This document shows, piece by piece, positions 43,936 through 53,559 of a stretch of DNA of 60,057 bases (positions are counted from its first letter, which is position 1; each line of letters opens with the position of its first letter). The notes under the pieces were generated by a model. It made no database searches. It worked only from the letters and a program-made list of their open reading frames with translations, and was not told where the DNA came from. This DNA comes from Burkholderiales bacterium (GTDB lineage: Bacteria; Pseudomonadota; Gammaproteobacteria; Burkholderiales; Casimicrobiaceae): positions 1-60,057 of the forward strand of contig JAEUPL010000019.1 in NCBI GenBank assembly GCA_016790165.1, written 5' to 3'. Made by a program: the position numbers and the translations under genes.

Positions 43936-45240
43936 ATGAAAGTATTCATCTCCTATCGCCGAAGCGATGCGGCACACGCTACGCACGCTGTGAGGCTATT
44001 CCTGTCTGAAAGGTTAGGTTCAGACAACGTTTTCATGGACGTTAAGTTTCCAGCCGGTGAGGCGTGGCAGTCGTCCTTGGGGCGCTTCGTTGCCGACTGC
44101 GACGCGCTGGTTGTGGTGATCGGCGACAAGTTCGTCGCCTCACGGTCCGTCGAAACGCAGTTCGCGCTCGAGGACGACGCAGTCCGTTGGGAAATTGAGC
44201 AGTTCATTGCGCAACACAAGCCCGTTTTCCCGCTGCTCGTGGGTCGCAATGCCGAGATGCCATCGGCAGCATCCCTGCCCGAGAGTTTGCGGCCATTTGC
44301 GAATGCACAGGCAACCTATGCGGCGCATCAAGCCTTTGACTTCGGCTTGCAGGTACTACTCGAGGCCATGCACAGGCGTACAGGCAAGCGAGAGCCCTCT
44401 CGACCGAAGGCGCGCGAAACGCGTATGCTACGAAACGCGCGTGTCGCTTTCGCGGCGTTCGGAGTACTGTTTTGCGCGGCATTTTGCGGATTCGTGATTG
44501 AACGTATTGCTACCAGTGCGGGCTTGCACGAACGAGTCCTGCTTAGCCAGACCGCTGAGCTTGCGATCGCACTCTGGCGTGGCGCGCAGTTCCTGGTTGC
44601 CACCTGCATTTTTGGGTACGGTCCCTACGCAATCTTCAAGTTGATCTCCATATTCCGCGCCGAGTTGAGACGCCCAATCGTCACGAAGATGTCGATCATG
44701 CTTTCAGCGAATTTGTGGCTACTTGGCTCGTTTGCTTGCGCGTTTCTTTTGCTATCCACGATTCCAGATTGGCGGTTGCGTCCGATTGGCACAAGTCTCG
44801 TGGAGGACCTCACTGCCTGGCAATATGTCGCATTGGCGTCCAGTCTCGCCGCATGGGCAACTATGGTGCCCGTGACGGCAATGATCGAGAATTGGTGCGA
44901 GAGGCAAGCGCTGGCGCGCGGCATTGCCTATCTTCCGGTTGCTGGACAGGCCCTTTGCATTTGTGCGGGCGGGTGCATGTGGTGGTCGCTGGTTCGCTCC
45001 GTGCCGGTGCAAATTGCGGACGACGAGGTCGCGCTGGTCGGATACCTTTGCCTCGTGCCCATGGCATCGGTTCTGCAGGGATTCTTCAGGAATACCTTGA
45101 CACTCCACTTTCCTCTGGTGACGCGTACAAAGATTTACGAGGCGTCCTGGTGGTGCGCCTGGGTACTCTGGTTTACCGCCACAATGGCCTTGTACGGGCT
45201 CTCTCGGTCGCGAGAGTGCTACTGTAGTCGGTCGCTTTGA
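43936..45240 (+). CDS. TIR domain fused to a multispan membrane region
   Basis: Residues 1-145 are a TIR_2 domain (MKVFISYRRSDAAHATHAV, NVFMDVKFPAGEAW, DALVVVIGDKF, RWEIEQFIAQHKPVFPLLVG), with the glutamate in RWEIE at the usual catalytic position. The rest has six or seven hydrophobic helices (VAFAAFGVLFCAAFCGFVI, QFLVATCIFGYGPYAIFKL, ANLWLLGSFACAFLLL and more). Such TIR proteins may make NAD-derived signals or degrade NAD+. It lies 53 bp before the SLOG-SLATT gene and likely works with it. Confidence 0.78.
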   Translation: MKVFISYRRSDAAHATHAVRLFLSERLGSDNVFMDVKFPAGEAWQSSLGRFVADCDALVVVIGDKFVASRSVETQFALEDDAVRWEIEQFIAQHKPVFPLLVGRNAEMPSAASLPESLRPFANAQATYAAHQAFDFGLQVLLEAMHRRTGKREPSRPKARETRMLRNARVAFAAFGVLFCAAFCGFVIERIATSAGLHERVLLSQTAELAIALWRGAQFLVATCIFGYGPYAIFKLISIFRAELRRPIVTKMSIMLSANLWLLGSFACAFLLLSTIPDWRLRPIGTSLVEDLTAWQYVALASSLAAWATMVPVTAMIENWCERQALARGIAYLPVAGQALCICAGGCMWWSLVRSVPVQIADDEVALVGYLCLVPMASVLQGFFRNTLTLHFPLVTRTKIYEASWWCAWVLWFTATMALYGLSRSRECYCSRSL

Positions 45241-45293
45241 GGCTGAATATTGGACCATCGCCGGTCACCCTGAGACAACGAGGAGCAGCGCTC

Positions 45294-47483
45294 ATGGCGA
45301 TGCGTGATTTCGATGCGTCGTTTGATCCCCCGCCAATCGGCAGCATTCCGTTCGCAATCGGCGTGACGGGGCACCGTGATGTGCACCCGGACGATCATGC
45401 GAGGGTGAGCGCGGCGGTCGTCGACATTCTGCGACTGACATGCGCGGCACTACCCGCTACGCCGGTGCTGCTGATTTCTGCGCTCGCTCAGGGGGCGGAC
45501 AGGATCGCAGCGCGTGCACTGCTTGATCTTCGCGAGCGTGAGCCTGATCGCTTTGGCGAACGGCTGTCCCTGTGCGTTCCCCTGCCGATGCGCCGCTCAG
45601 CATACGTAGAGGATTTTAGTGGCGAGATCGAGTGTGCGCTGAATCGTGGTAACTGGCAGTCATTGCCCCCCGAGACCGGTGCCCAGTGGCGGATGCATGC
45701 CGTGACAGAGTTTGATGAGCTGCTGGCGCGGATCGGGCCAAACGACTCGTTTTTCGAGATTCCCAACAATGCGCTGGTGGCGCCCCGAACGGGTAGTTGG
45801 GACGAGCCACACAGCGCACCGTATGCCCTGCTTGCTGACTACTTGAATGTGCACTGTCACGCACTCATCGCCATCTGGGACGGTGACGAGCGACCGGAGC
45901 GGCGCAAGCGCGGCGGTACTGCCGATGTGGTGCTCTCAAGGCTCAACGGGTTCACGCGATCCAGCGATCGCAAGAGCGCACGCTCGCTAGCTCCACTTGA
46001 ACGTAGCTCGGTCATTCATGTCCCCGTGCGTCGCGTGTGTGATCTCGATCCACGACCAGCCGCCGCGATTGACACTCATGCGGTGCCCGATTGGCTGCGT
46101 CCCCGTGGACAGCAAGCGACCAAGATAGCTGAACGACCGCGTGTCAGTGAGTGGGTGACAACTCCATTGCTCGCGATCAAGCAACGGCGGGAACATGCCG
46201 AGTGGGCGAAAACGGCCCAGCGGCTGAAGTATGCCCTGGGCCCACGCTCCGGGGGCAACGCGGCAGAGTGGATCGCACTGGGTGCCGAATTGTGGACGGA
46301 CGGTCGCGCCATCGCGCAATTTAACGCCGCTCACCAGGCGCAGTGGATACTTCCAGACTATCGTGCCGAAGTATTGCGTGGCGGGAGCGTGTTGCAATCA
46401 TTGCCTGAGAACGTCGCACTTTCGGATGGAGGCGTCGTTTCAGCTGATCCCGCTGCGCTAGCTAGTCTGGCATCTGACCTTCGAGCTCTGCTGGCGACAC
46501 AGGCGGCAGCGAGCTTGTTGGCGCAGCAGCAGAAACGGATTTGGGACCTACGTTGGCTGTTCATCGCGATTGCCGCCGGCGTCGCGGGTGGATCCTCAGC
46601 AATGAAGGCGGTCGTCGCCGCGCTATTCGGGCCGGCCAGCGGCGAGGCCATTGAAGCGGCAACTTTTGCTGTCGTAACGCTGATCGCTATTGGTCTGTAC
46701 TTGAGGGTAACCACGTCGCCGCTACGCAACGCGTACCTTGAGTATCGTGCATTGGCAGAGGGGTTACGCTTTCAGGCATACTGGCTGGCAGCGGGCATGC
46801 GTGAACTCGTCACCAACCACTACGTGATGAAATTGCGCAGCGAGCTGGGCTGGGTGCGCGGTGCAATTGACGCCACCATGCTGCTACCGGCATTGAGGCC
46901 ACTCAGCCCCTGCACCGTCGCGTGGGGCTGGATCATCGACCAGGCCAGCTACGTGGGGCGGCCCGCTGCTCCCGACAAAGCGCCGTCAACGTCGCTCGTG
47001 GGCGGCCAATGGGCAGACGCTGCCGACTGGATGGATGGTGGCCGGTTCCCAGGCGGGCGCACTGTCGCGTTGCGCCGACGCCAGAACGCAACCGCAACAT
47101 CGATGGGGAATCGATTTCTCGTCCTCGGCGCGTGCTTTGGAGTCGGCACCCTGCTGCTGGTGGGGCTCGGCATGCCGCCTATCATCGTGGGCGCTACCGG
47201 CGTGCTGATGAAACTGCTGCCCGTGATCGGCGCTACAGTACTCTCGCTGAACAGCAAACGTGGCCACAGCGAGTTTCTGAAACAGGCGGATCACTTAAAG
47301 TCCGTCTATGCACGGGCCATGCAGACGCTAAGCGAGCTTCTGAACGATTCCGCCATCTCGGCAGAGGAACGGGATGAACGCGTCCGTCACCTGCTGCTCG
47401 CACTTGGCAAGGAGTCACTTGCTGAAAACGCGAACTGGCTAGCCCTATTTATGCAACGCAAAGTGACTTGGCACGGAAAGTAA
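45294..47483 (+). CDS. SLOG-SLATT membrane effector
   Basis: Start at ATG 45294 with AGGAG 8 nt upstream; the TTG at 45237 is rejected. Residues about 15-240 are a SLOG-type Rossmann domain (IPFAIGVTGHRDVH, VLLISALAQGADRIAARALL, ALIAIWDGDE), which in other systems binds NAD-derived or nucleotide signals. From about 405 there is a SLATT-type region: QQQKRIWDLRWLFIAI, two hydrophobic helices, and a helical tail. A second hydrophobic pair lies near 620-650. SLATT domains are thought to form pores. The pair with the upstream TIR gene suggests sensing of a TIR product; convergent with the next gene. Confidence 0.78.
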   Translation: MAMRDFDASFDPPPIGSIPFAIGVTGHRDVHPDDHARVSAAVVDILRLTCAALPATPVLLISALAQGADRIAARALLDLREREPDRFGERLSLCVPLPMRRSAYVEDFSGEIECALNRGNWQSLPPETGAQWRMHAVTEFDELLARIGPNDSFFEIPNNALVAPRTGSWDEPHSAPYALLADYLNVHCHALIAIWDGDERPERRKRGGTADVVLSRLNGFTRSSDRKSARSLAPLERSSVIHVPVRRVCDLDPRPAAAIDTHAVPDWLRPRGQQATKIAERPRVSEWVTTPLLAIKQRREHAEWAKTAQRLKYALGPRSGGNAAEWIALGAELWTDGRAIAQFNAAHQAQWILPDYRAEVLRGGSVLQSLPENVALSDGGVVSADPAALASLASDLRALLATQAAASLLAQQQKRIWDLRWLFIAIAAGVAGGSSAMKAVVAALFGPASGEAIEAATFAVVTLIAIGLYLRVTTSPLRNAYLEYRALAEGLRFQAYWLAAGMRELVTNHYVMKLRSELGWVRGAIDATMLLPALRPLSPCTVAWGWIIDQASYVGRPAAPDKAPSTSLVGGQWADAADWMDGGRFPGGRTVALRRRQNATATSMGNRFLVLGACFGVGTLLLVGLGMPPIIVGATGVLMKLLPVIGATVLSLNSKRGHSEFLKQADHLKSVYARAMQTLSELLNDSAISAEERDERVRHLLLALGKESLAENANWLALFMQRKVTWHGK

Positions 47484-47487
47484 GGGA

Positions 47488-48387
47488 CTACCTTGCGCCA
47501 GTTTTTCGGTCTGACTCCGAGAATGTCGCAACCAGCGGTTGGTGATCCGATTCGGTGGCTTCGCAATCAACCACGATGTCGCTGATCGCATCAACACTCT
47601 GCCCGTCGCCAAAAATGAAGTCGTAGCAGATCGGGTGGAATTCCGGTCGTGCCCGGTGATGCACAGAAAGTGTCGCCACGTGTGGGCGATGTCCATGTAC
47701 TTTTTGCCACAGATCCCGATAGCCAGCATCGCCAAGCGCGTTGAACTCCACCCCGCCAGGCGGACTATTGAAGTCGCCAACAATGAGCGACGCGCACGCG
47801 TGGGGCACGGCGCTGACGGGCGTTCGCCGATCAAACATGTCGACGCGGCGGTGCGCGCGTTCATCAGCCGTCGCGAGCGCTATCTGCAAGGTCGGGCCCT
47901 GCTGCAATCCGGCCACGTATTCCACCTGCGCCCTGCGTTGTACGAAGGACCCATATTCGAGGTGGGTAGAGACTATGCGGTAGAGACCAATCGGGGTATC
48001 GATCCACACCTCGGCGGCGCTCCGCGCGCCGGATATCCCAGCGGCTCCCGCATCGCGCGGCGACGGCAGCAGGTGCACTCGCGAACAGAGCAAGGGGAAG
48101 CGAGACAGGACCATATTTCCAAAGCGCTGCACTTTGCCGGGAACGTACCAATCAGTGGTCGGCGCAAAAACGCTTTGGTAATCCGGGAACGCGATCTGCA
48201 GCAACGCAAGCTGATCCTCATCACGACCATCGGTGTTGGCGGGAAAGTTGACACAGACTTCTTGCAAACAAATCACGTCGGGTGACCAATAGCGGATTCG
48301 CGATATGGTTTCTTCCAGGCGCACGGTGCGCGGCCCGTCGGGTCCGACCCCGCGTCCCCATTGAATGTTCCAGGTCATTAGACGCAT
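47488..48387 (-). CDS. Endonuclease/exonuclease/phosphatase (EEP) family protein, second copy
   Basis: A 299-residue EEP protein: MTWNIQWGRG, VICLQEVCVNFPA (metal glutamate), STHLEYGSF, LIVGDFNSPP, FIFGDGQ and ESDHQPLVA. The canonical asparagine, glutamate, aspartate and histidine positions are all present. It is convergent with SLOG-SLATT (4 bp apart) and has GAGAAG 6 nt before its ATG. It is not a close copy of the EEP at 17252-18184. Substrate unknown. Confidence 0.8.
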   Translation of the reverse strand: MRLMTWNIQWGRGVGPDGPRTVRLEETISRIRYWSPDVICLQEVCVNFPANTDGRDEDQLALLQIAFPDYQSVFAPTTDWYVPGKVQRFGNMVLSRFPLLCSRVHLLPSPRDAGAAGISGARSAAEVWIDTPIGLYRIVSTHLEYGSFVQRRAQVEYVAGLQQGPTLQIALATADERAHRRVDMFDRRTPVSAVPHACASLIVGDFNSPPGGVEFNALGDAGYRDLWQKVHGHRPHVATLSVHHRARPEFHPICYDFIFGDGQSVDAISDIVVDCEATESDHQPLVATFSESDRKTGAR

Positions 48388-48554
48388 AGTGGTCTTCTCA
48401 CATTCGACTTCACGTGGTCACGCGCCGTTTCACCCAGTATTGCGTATCGGTGAGAGGAACACAGGCCGCTCCAGGCAGCATCGACCCCAATCTCAATGCG
48501 CATCGTCGCAACACAGCAAATGCGGGCAGGGCACTACCAAGGGTCGGGCGATCA

Positions 48555-49760
48555 TCACGCCACCAAACGGAGCATTCGATGAAATGCCTGTCCGGCGCGG
48601 GCGCAAGGACCGGGCAGATGCGCGTACTTTCGCTGCAACATCGAAAGTGATCGCTCTGCTTCCGGGTCACCGCACGCAAGTTGTGCTTGTGTCAAAGCAA
48701 AAGCCGTCCACATTGGTAGCTCGCGCGGCGCCAGGCGCTGTTGAAGCCACTCAATCCGACCGCATAGCGCCTCAGCGACCGCCCGCGCCTCTCGTTTCTG
48801 CCCCAACTGCAAGAGGTACTGCACGACGTTAATGCCGGGGTAGGTGTTCCACGGTTGTGCTGCAAACACGCGTCGATAGATTGCGAGCGCCTCTCGGCGC
48901 ATCGCCTCACCCGCGGGTGCAAGCTGCGAATCGCTCAGGCGCCCGAGCGCTCCGGCAAAGATCGATAGTGACTCCGCCCAGTCAAAGTCAGCGCGCCTTG
49001 CCGTTGGTTCGTCTTCCCCCAAGTACCCCGCGCGCTGGAGTTCAATCCGAAGAAAGTTCACTGCACCAAGCGAATCCCCCGCGCGACTAAGTCGTAACGC
49101 TCGGAGACGGCTTGGGGGCCCAACCTTCCCAGGATCACGTCGTATCGGGTCGCTCCACAGATCACCTTCGCCTTGAAACTCGCTGCGCAATAACTTGTCA
49201 ACAAGCGACCAGTGTTCGACATCTATCGCCCGCTCAATTAGCGGCCACTTCAGCGCCTTCGCACTCGCGCTACCCCACGTAGCCCGCGCGGCTTCCATAC
49301 TTGAAACCCTGTCGGCCAAAGCTCCCAAAATGTTGCAGTCCGCATCAGTCAATTGGCTAAACAAGCCCTCGACATCAGCATCTCCTTCAGGCAATGAATC
49401 AACACCGTCGGGCAAGACCAACTCGAGTACGTTGGTGAGTCCGATCACGGCTCGCGCACAGCGCGCACGATCCAGTTCATCCGGGAGCGGACTCCCATGG
49501 CGCGCATCGTTTCCAAGCAAGCGAATGAAATGTGCACACAGCGATTGCTTGCCGTCAAGTAGGCCAATGTCCCTTGCAATGTGTAGTCCCACATCGACGC
49601 CGTGCTTTCCCTTGACGAAATTACTTACCTCGCTCTTCAGCCAGAGTTCTAGCAAGCGGGCTGACGCGAAGATCGCAAACACGGGCGGTACCGAACGGTT
49701 CGTCAACGCCGCAATTACCAGTTGCCGCTCGGGGCCTAGATCACAAGTGGAATTGGGCAT
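48555..49760 (-). CDS. HEPN/DUF4145-like helical-repeat protein
   Basis: Start at ATG 49760 (MPNSTCDLGPERQ). The 401-residue product opens with a helical module that includes ARLLELWLKSEV and LGNDARHGSPLPD near residue 80, resembling DUF4145/HEPN-type regions where RN/GNxARHG is common. The C-terminal 250 residues look like TPR helices (WSLVDKLL, AVNFLRIELQRAG, ALAIYRRVFAAQPW). It is 37 bp after the WYL regulator on the same strand and could be in one operon. Function unknown, but defence context is likely. Confidence 0.55.
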   Translation of the reverse strand: MPNSTCDLGPERQLVIAALTNRSVPPVFAIFASARLLELWLKSEVSNFVKGKHGVDVGLHIARDIGLLDGKQSLCAHFIRLLGNDARHGSPLPDELDRARCARAVIGLTNVLELVLPDGVDSLPEGDADVEGLFSQLTDADCNILGALADRVSSMEAARATWGSASAKALKWPLIERAIDVEHWSLVDKLLRSEFQGEGDLWSDPIRRDPGKVGPPSRLRALRLSRAGDSLGAVNFLRIELQRAGYLGEDEPTARRADFDWAESLSIFAGALGRLSDSQLAPAGEAMRREALAIYRRVFAAQPWNTYPGINVVQYLLQLGQKREARAVAEALCGRIEWLQQRLAPRELPMWTAFALTQAQLACGDPEAERSLSMLQRKYAHLPGPCARAGQAFHRMLRLVA

Positions 49761-49797
49761 GGAAGAGTGGCTGCTCAATCGGAGAGGCAAGAGCACT

Positions 49798-50547
49798 TTA
49801 CTTTTCGAGGAGTTTATCCAAAGCAAGTGCTCGCCACACCGTGGCAGGATGCTTATCCCGCGCGCGGTCATCAACGTCCACGGCCGCATCGGTTGAAACA
49901 GATACCTCTGTCAACGCATCCAGCGAAAATGTCCGTAAGTTCTCGCGCAGATGGCACCATGCATCGAGATACCAATTGTCGCGATAGCTGACGAGTCGTT
50001 GTGGCGAGAGGATGCGAGTTGTTTCGCGTTGGGATATCCGATTCACGGAAGTCACGTCGAGTCGGCGGCGATTGAAGAGTGACTCTGCGACACGTTCAAA
50101 GACTACGCCATCGACCGCGCGGCGATGCATCGGTAACACGCGAACCCGCCGCACTGCCTCCTTCGAAATCGCCACTTCAGCCACTGAGCCTTGTAGCAAT
50201 TGTTCTGTTCGTCGCCGGATCGGACCCAGGGCATCACCCAGGACGCGGGGCTCAATCTGTTGCAACAATTGCTCGATCGCGAGGAGTGCCGCCAATTCGC
50301 GAGAATCCAGCCAGAGCCCAGGAAGCGGTTCACGCGGGATGATCTGGTCAGCGGCAGATCGCAGGCGGTAGCCTCGTTCCTCGGTACTCCATTCGATAGG
50401 CACGTTAAGTCGATCACGCAGGTATTCGAGGTCGCGCTTAAAGGTCGCCGGTGAAATCTCGAGCGTCTCCAAAAATCGCTCGCGCGGGATCGCCCGCCCA
50501 GATTCAAGCATCTTCAAAATACGAATACTTCGCTCGGATTGCTGCAT
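49798..50547 (-). CDS. HTH-WYL transcriptional regulator
   Basis: Start at ATG 50547 (MQQSERSIRIL). The 249-residue protein has an N-terminal helix-turn-helix (RERFLETLEISPATFKRDLE, YLRDRLNVPIEWS) and a WYL domain with the named residues in SYRDNWYLDAWCHLRENLRT. WYL regulators are often repressors of phage-defence genes that respond to nucleic acids or nucleotides. It is divergent from the tandem AAA gene; repeats in the intergenic region are candidate binding sites. Confidence 0.85.
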   Translation of the reverse strand: MQQSERSIRILKMLESGRAIPRERFLETLEISPATFKRDLEYLRDRLNVPIEWSTEERGYRLRSAADQIIPREPLPGLWLDSRELAALLAIEQLLQQIEPRVLGDALGPIRRRTEQLLQGSVAEVAISKEAVRRVRVLPMHRRAVDGVVFERVAESLFNRRRLDVTSVNRISQRETTRILSPQRLVSYRDNWYLDAWCHLRENLRTFSLDALTEVSVSTDAAVDVDDRARDKHPATVWRALALDKLLEK

Positions 50548-50592
50548 ATCGGCGTGCTTCTGAATCGGTGACGTCGAGTAGAGCAGACGGAC

Positions 50593-50645
50593 CCGCAAGT
50601 CAAATTGCGCCAAGGCAAATTGCGAGCCGCAAGTCAACTTGACAC
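50593..50645. promoter_or_regulatory. Repeated half-sites between the WYL regulator and AAA gene
   Basis: The divergent intergenic region contains AAGTCAAATTGCG, then AAGGCAAATTGCG, then AAGTCAACTTGAC, spaced about 16-22 bp. Similar units in a divergent promoter suggest operator sites, most simply for the WYL regulator. The third is a near-palindrome (AAGTCAACTTGAC). Confidence 0.55.
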
Positions 50646-50704
50646 CCCAAAAACCCGGTGTACCGTGAAATTCATCAACCCGATGAAACGGAGACACCGT
50701 CATC

Positions 50705-53128
50705 ATGGAAACCAAGCCACCGATCGAAGCCTTCTGGTCCGATCTGCAACCCCTGCTCGATCGCAGCACAATCGTCGCTGCTAAGCGTCGCGAACAACGT
50801 GACCAGGCCATCGCCGCCACTGCAAGGCGGCTCAGCGATCAACTCCGTTGCCTCCTGCAGACGCTCAACCCTCAGGCGCTGGCATCACGCTGCCGGCAAA
50901 GCGACCCACCGCTACCTGCCGGGCACGTCACCGATCTGCACGACCCCGGCCGCTGGCAACGCTACGGCGAGTTCTACCTGCGTGCCTTCTTCGTACTCAG
51001 TCGCGTGCGGGACGGCAAACGCATCCTGGCCCTGTCCAGCACGGATCACTGGAGCCCCGGCTGTGTCGGATGGCACTACGACGACGCCGAATTCCGCGGC
51101 TATATCCCCACCGCCCTGCTCGAACTGGTCTACCCTCGCAATGGCACCCACCAAAGCAGCGACGGTCAGCGCTACATCCTCTTCCTGCACGCCGACCGCG
51201 TCCGGTTCTCCGGCTGCGACGAGGTCTGGAATGACACCCCATTACAAGCCGCACTTCAGGGATTGACGCACAGCTATCGCGATCTTGACCGGCTGAACCG
51301 CCAAACCCGTCCGCTGCTTCCAACGCGTCCCTTGCCCACGGCGGCGTCACTCGAAACCCACTGGTCCAGGGTCGTCCTGCCGACCGTGCAGAAAGAAGCG
51401 CTCGCTCGTCTGCAATGCCGATGGCTGGTCAACGAGCCGGGGAGCCCTCGCAGTGTGCTGATCAGTGGCCCAACCGGCGTCGGCAAGAGTTGCATCGCCC
51501 GCGCACTGGCGGATAAATCCCTTGCGCGCTGTATCCACCTGGACGACCTGCTGACCGAGCATGACACCAGCAAGGCCGCGATCGAGCAGATTGAGCAGCT
51601 GTGGACCGGCCCGGAGTCACTCGACGACGGCGAGGTTGACACCCGACCTCTGGTGTTGCTGCTGGAAGACTGTGAACAGTGGTTCGGGGTCCAGAGCGAG
51701 GGTCGACAGGACCTCCTGCCGAGTGCCATCCTGCTGCGTAGCCTGCTGCGTTGCTGGGATCAGGCACTTCGCGAGCGTGACGTCCCCATCGGAGAAAGTG
51801 ATGGCAGCAGCGACGGGATGCAGCCACCGCGCGTATTGCTGGTCGCCATCACACGCCATCCGGAGCGGCTTGATCCTGCAATTCGCTCTCGGTTCGATCA
51901 ACACCTCGCCATCGAGGTTCCAGATGCAGTGGAACGTGAAGCCCTCTTACGTCAGGCACTCGCCGACACGTTCGGTGTGGGTGGTGCCGTCGACGCGCTT
52001 GAAGAAACTTCCGGTCAGCCTATCGATGCACTGGTCAACGCAAGCCGGGGCATGAGCGGCCGCAACCTGATTGCGCTGGTGAAAGGCGGGACAGGTGAAC
52101 CCGGCGATTGCGCGTCGGAGGCCGTGAGCCGGGCGCTGACTACCCTCAAAGCGCAACGGCAGCGAGACAACCCGACGGTGGACGTCTCCGCCCGGTGGGA
52201 TCGATTGGTCCTGCCCACCGCAACACGGGAGGCACTGGAGGACTTGGTGTTTCAGCTACAGGAAGCCCAAGCACTACGCAAGGCCGGGTTCAAACCGGCG
52301 ACGGCCGTGCTGCTGCACGGTCCCCCGGGCACCGGCAAGACGCAGAGTGCCCGGACACTAGCCAATGAGGCGGGGATGGCCTTTATTGCGGCCAGTACCG
52401 CAGAGCTCAAAGCGGGATACATCGGCCAGAGTGGCGAACGGGTGCGGCAACTCTTCGCGTCAGCCCGCGAGCGGGCACCAGCGATCCTGTTTCTCGATGA
52501 ACTCGATGCGGTGGCAACCCACCGGGAGAGCGCCAGCACCGATAGCTTCAACCGCGAGGTGGTGACCCAGCTACTTCAGGAGATTGATGGAGTTCGCGAC
52601 CATAGCGCGGCGCCGGTGCTGGTGATTGCGGCAACCAATCGGATGGAGGTGCTGGATCCGGCCATTCTGTCTCGCTTCCGCGAGACGCTGTTGATCGATC
52701 TGCCGACGGCCGGTGAACGGGTGCGCCTGCTGGACCTCCTGCTCACCAGCGTGACGGTGGATGCAGACGCTGCGGCGTGGATGCGACGTTACGTGCAAGC
52801 AGGACACGAAGGGACACCCCCACCGGCATCGCATCGTGATGTTGAACAGTGGTTCCACCGCGTGCTGGCGATGAGCTTGCGACGAATTCGGCGGGAACGA
52901 GTTCAGGGTCGATCCTTGGCGGTTGACGCGAACACAGATACGGCGCCTGAACCGATGAACGAATTGACGAGTAAGACGGCGACTGACACGAAGAATCAAG
53001 CCTCAATCGCCGCCTGCCTACGGGTGACCCTCCACGATGTCGTGGCCAGTCTCGCCGTGGCGACGGACAACGACTCAGCGACGGTCCCACCGGGTCAATC
53101 CATCGAGCCGTTACGCGAGGCGGCATGA
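50705..53128 (+). CDS. Tandem AAA+ ATPase (FtsH/Cdc48-like second domain)
   Basis: An 807-residue protein. Residues 1-220 are an unrecognised domain (a GRWQRYGEFYLRAFFVLSRV region). First AAA: GPTGVGKSCIARALADKS near 254, VLLLEDCEQWFG near 315, AITRHPERLDPAIRSRFDQH. Second AAA, of classical type: LHGPPGTGKTQSARTLANEA near 538, ILFLDELDAVATHRE near 595, AATNRMEVLDPAILSRF, with arginine fingers. The first P-loop has an acidic Walker B that is not the usual DE, so it may be regulatory. It is regulated by the divergent WYL gene and overlaps a small membrane protein. Likely a remodelling ATPase of a defence system. Confidence 0.8.
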   Translation: METKPPIEAFWSDLQPLLDRSTIVAAKRREQRDQAIAATARRLSDQLRCLLQTLNPQALASRCRQSDPPLPAGHVTDLHDPGRWQRYGEFYLRAFFVLSRVRDGKRILALSSTDHWSPGCVGWHYDDAEFRGYIPTALLELVYPRNGTHQSSDGQRYILFLHADRVRFSGCDEVWNDTPLQAALQGLTHSYRDLDRLNRQTRPLLPTRPLPTAASLETHWSRVVLPTVQKEALARLQCRWLVNEPGSPRSVLISGPTGVGKSCIARALADKSLARCIHLDDLLTEHDTSKAAIEQIEQLWTGPESLDDGEVDTRPLVLLLEDCEQWFGVQSEGRQDLLPSAILLRSLLRCWDQALRERDVPIGESDGSSDGMQPPRVLLVAITRHPERLDPAIRSRFDQHLAIEVPDAVEREALLRQALADTFGVGGAVDALEETSGQPIDALVNASRGMSGRNLIALVKGGTGEPGDCASEAVSRALTTLKAQRQRDNPTVDVSARWDRLVLPTATREALEDLVFQLQEAQALRKAGFKPATAVLLHGPPGTGKTQSARTLANEAGMAFIAASTAELKAGYIGQSGERVRQLFASARERAPAILFLDELDAVATHRESASTDSFNREVVTQLLQEIDGVRDHSAAPVLVIAATNRMEVLDPAILSRFRETLLIDLPTAGERVRLLDLLLTSVTVDADAAAWMRRYVQAGHEGTPPPASHRDVEQWFHRVLAMSLRRIRRERVQGRSLAVDANTDTAPEPMNELTSKTATDTKNQASIAACLRVTLHDVVASLAVATDNDSATVPPGQSIEPLREAA

Positions 53129-53445
53129 GCAGTTGGCCGGGTTGGCAGCCGTTGGGCGATGGCTGGGTGGCGGATGCACTGGCATTGGCCTATGCGGCTT
53201 GCTGCATTGCGCTGGCGCTCTGTCACGGGGTGGATCGGGCCGCGACGTGGATTCGGTCCCGGCTACCCCAACGCCTGCTACCCACGTCCGCCGACGATCC
53301 ACTGTGCGACGCTTGGCGCGATCTGGCGCTGGGGCTCTTCCTCGGCGCGGCGCTGGCGTGGGCGAATGCCGAGTATGTCGCCGCGCTGGCGATGGCGGCG
53401 TTGGGATTGTTTTGCAGTGTCCTGGCTTCACGCCCGCGCAAGTAA
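53125..53445 (+). CDS. Small two-span membrane protein
   Basis: A 106-residue protein whose ATG overlaps the AAA stop (ATGA). Hydrophobic helices ADALALAYAACCIALALCHG and LALGLFLGAALAWANAEYVA with AALAMAALGLFCSVLASRP fit two or three spans. It may anchor the AAA protein to the membrane or be its effector. No family recognised. Confidence 0.6.
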   Translation: MSSWPGWQPLGDGWVADALALAYAACCIALALCHGVDRAATWIRSRLPQRLLPTSADDPLCDAWRDLALGLFLGAALAWANAEYVAALAMAALGLFCSVLASRPRK

Positions 53446-53559
53446 CCTGGAGCGCGTCGGATGGAGTGGCGGTTGTCGCACGGTACGCACGCAAGCGTCG
53501 AGCGAAGTATCACTTGTCATCCACCCCGCCGACGCGCAAGTGCTTCGAAGATTCGGCAG

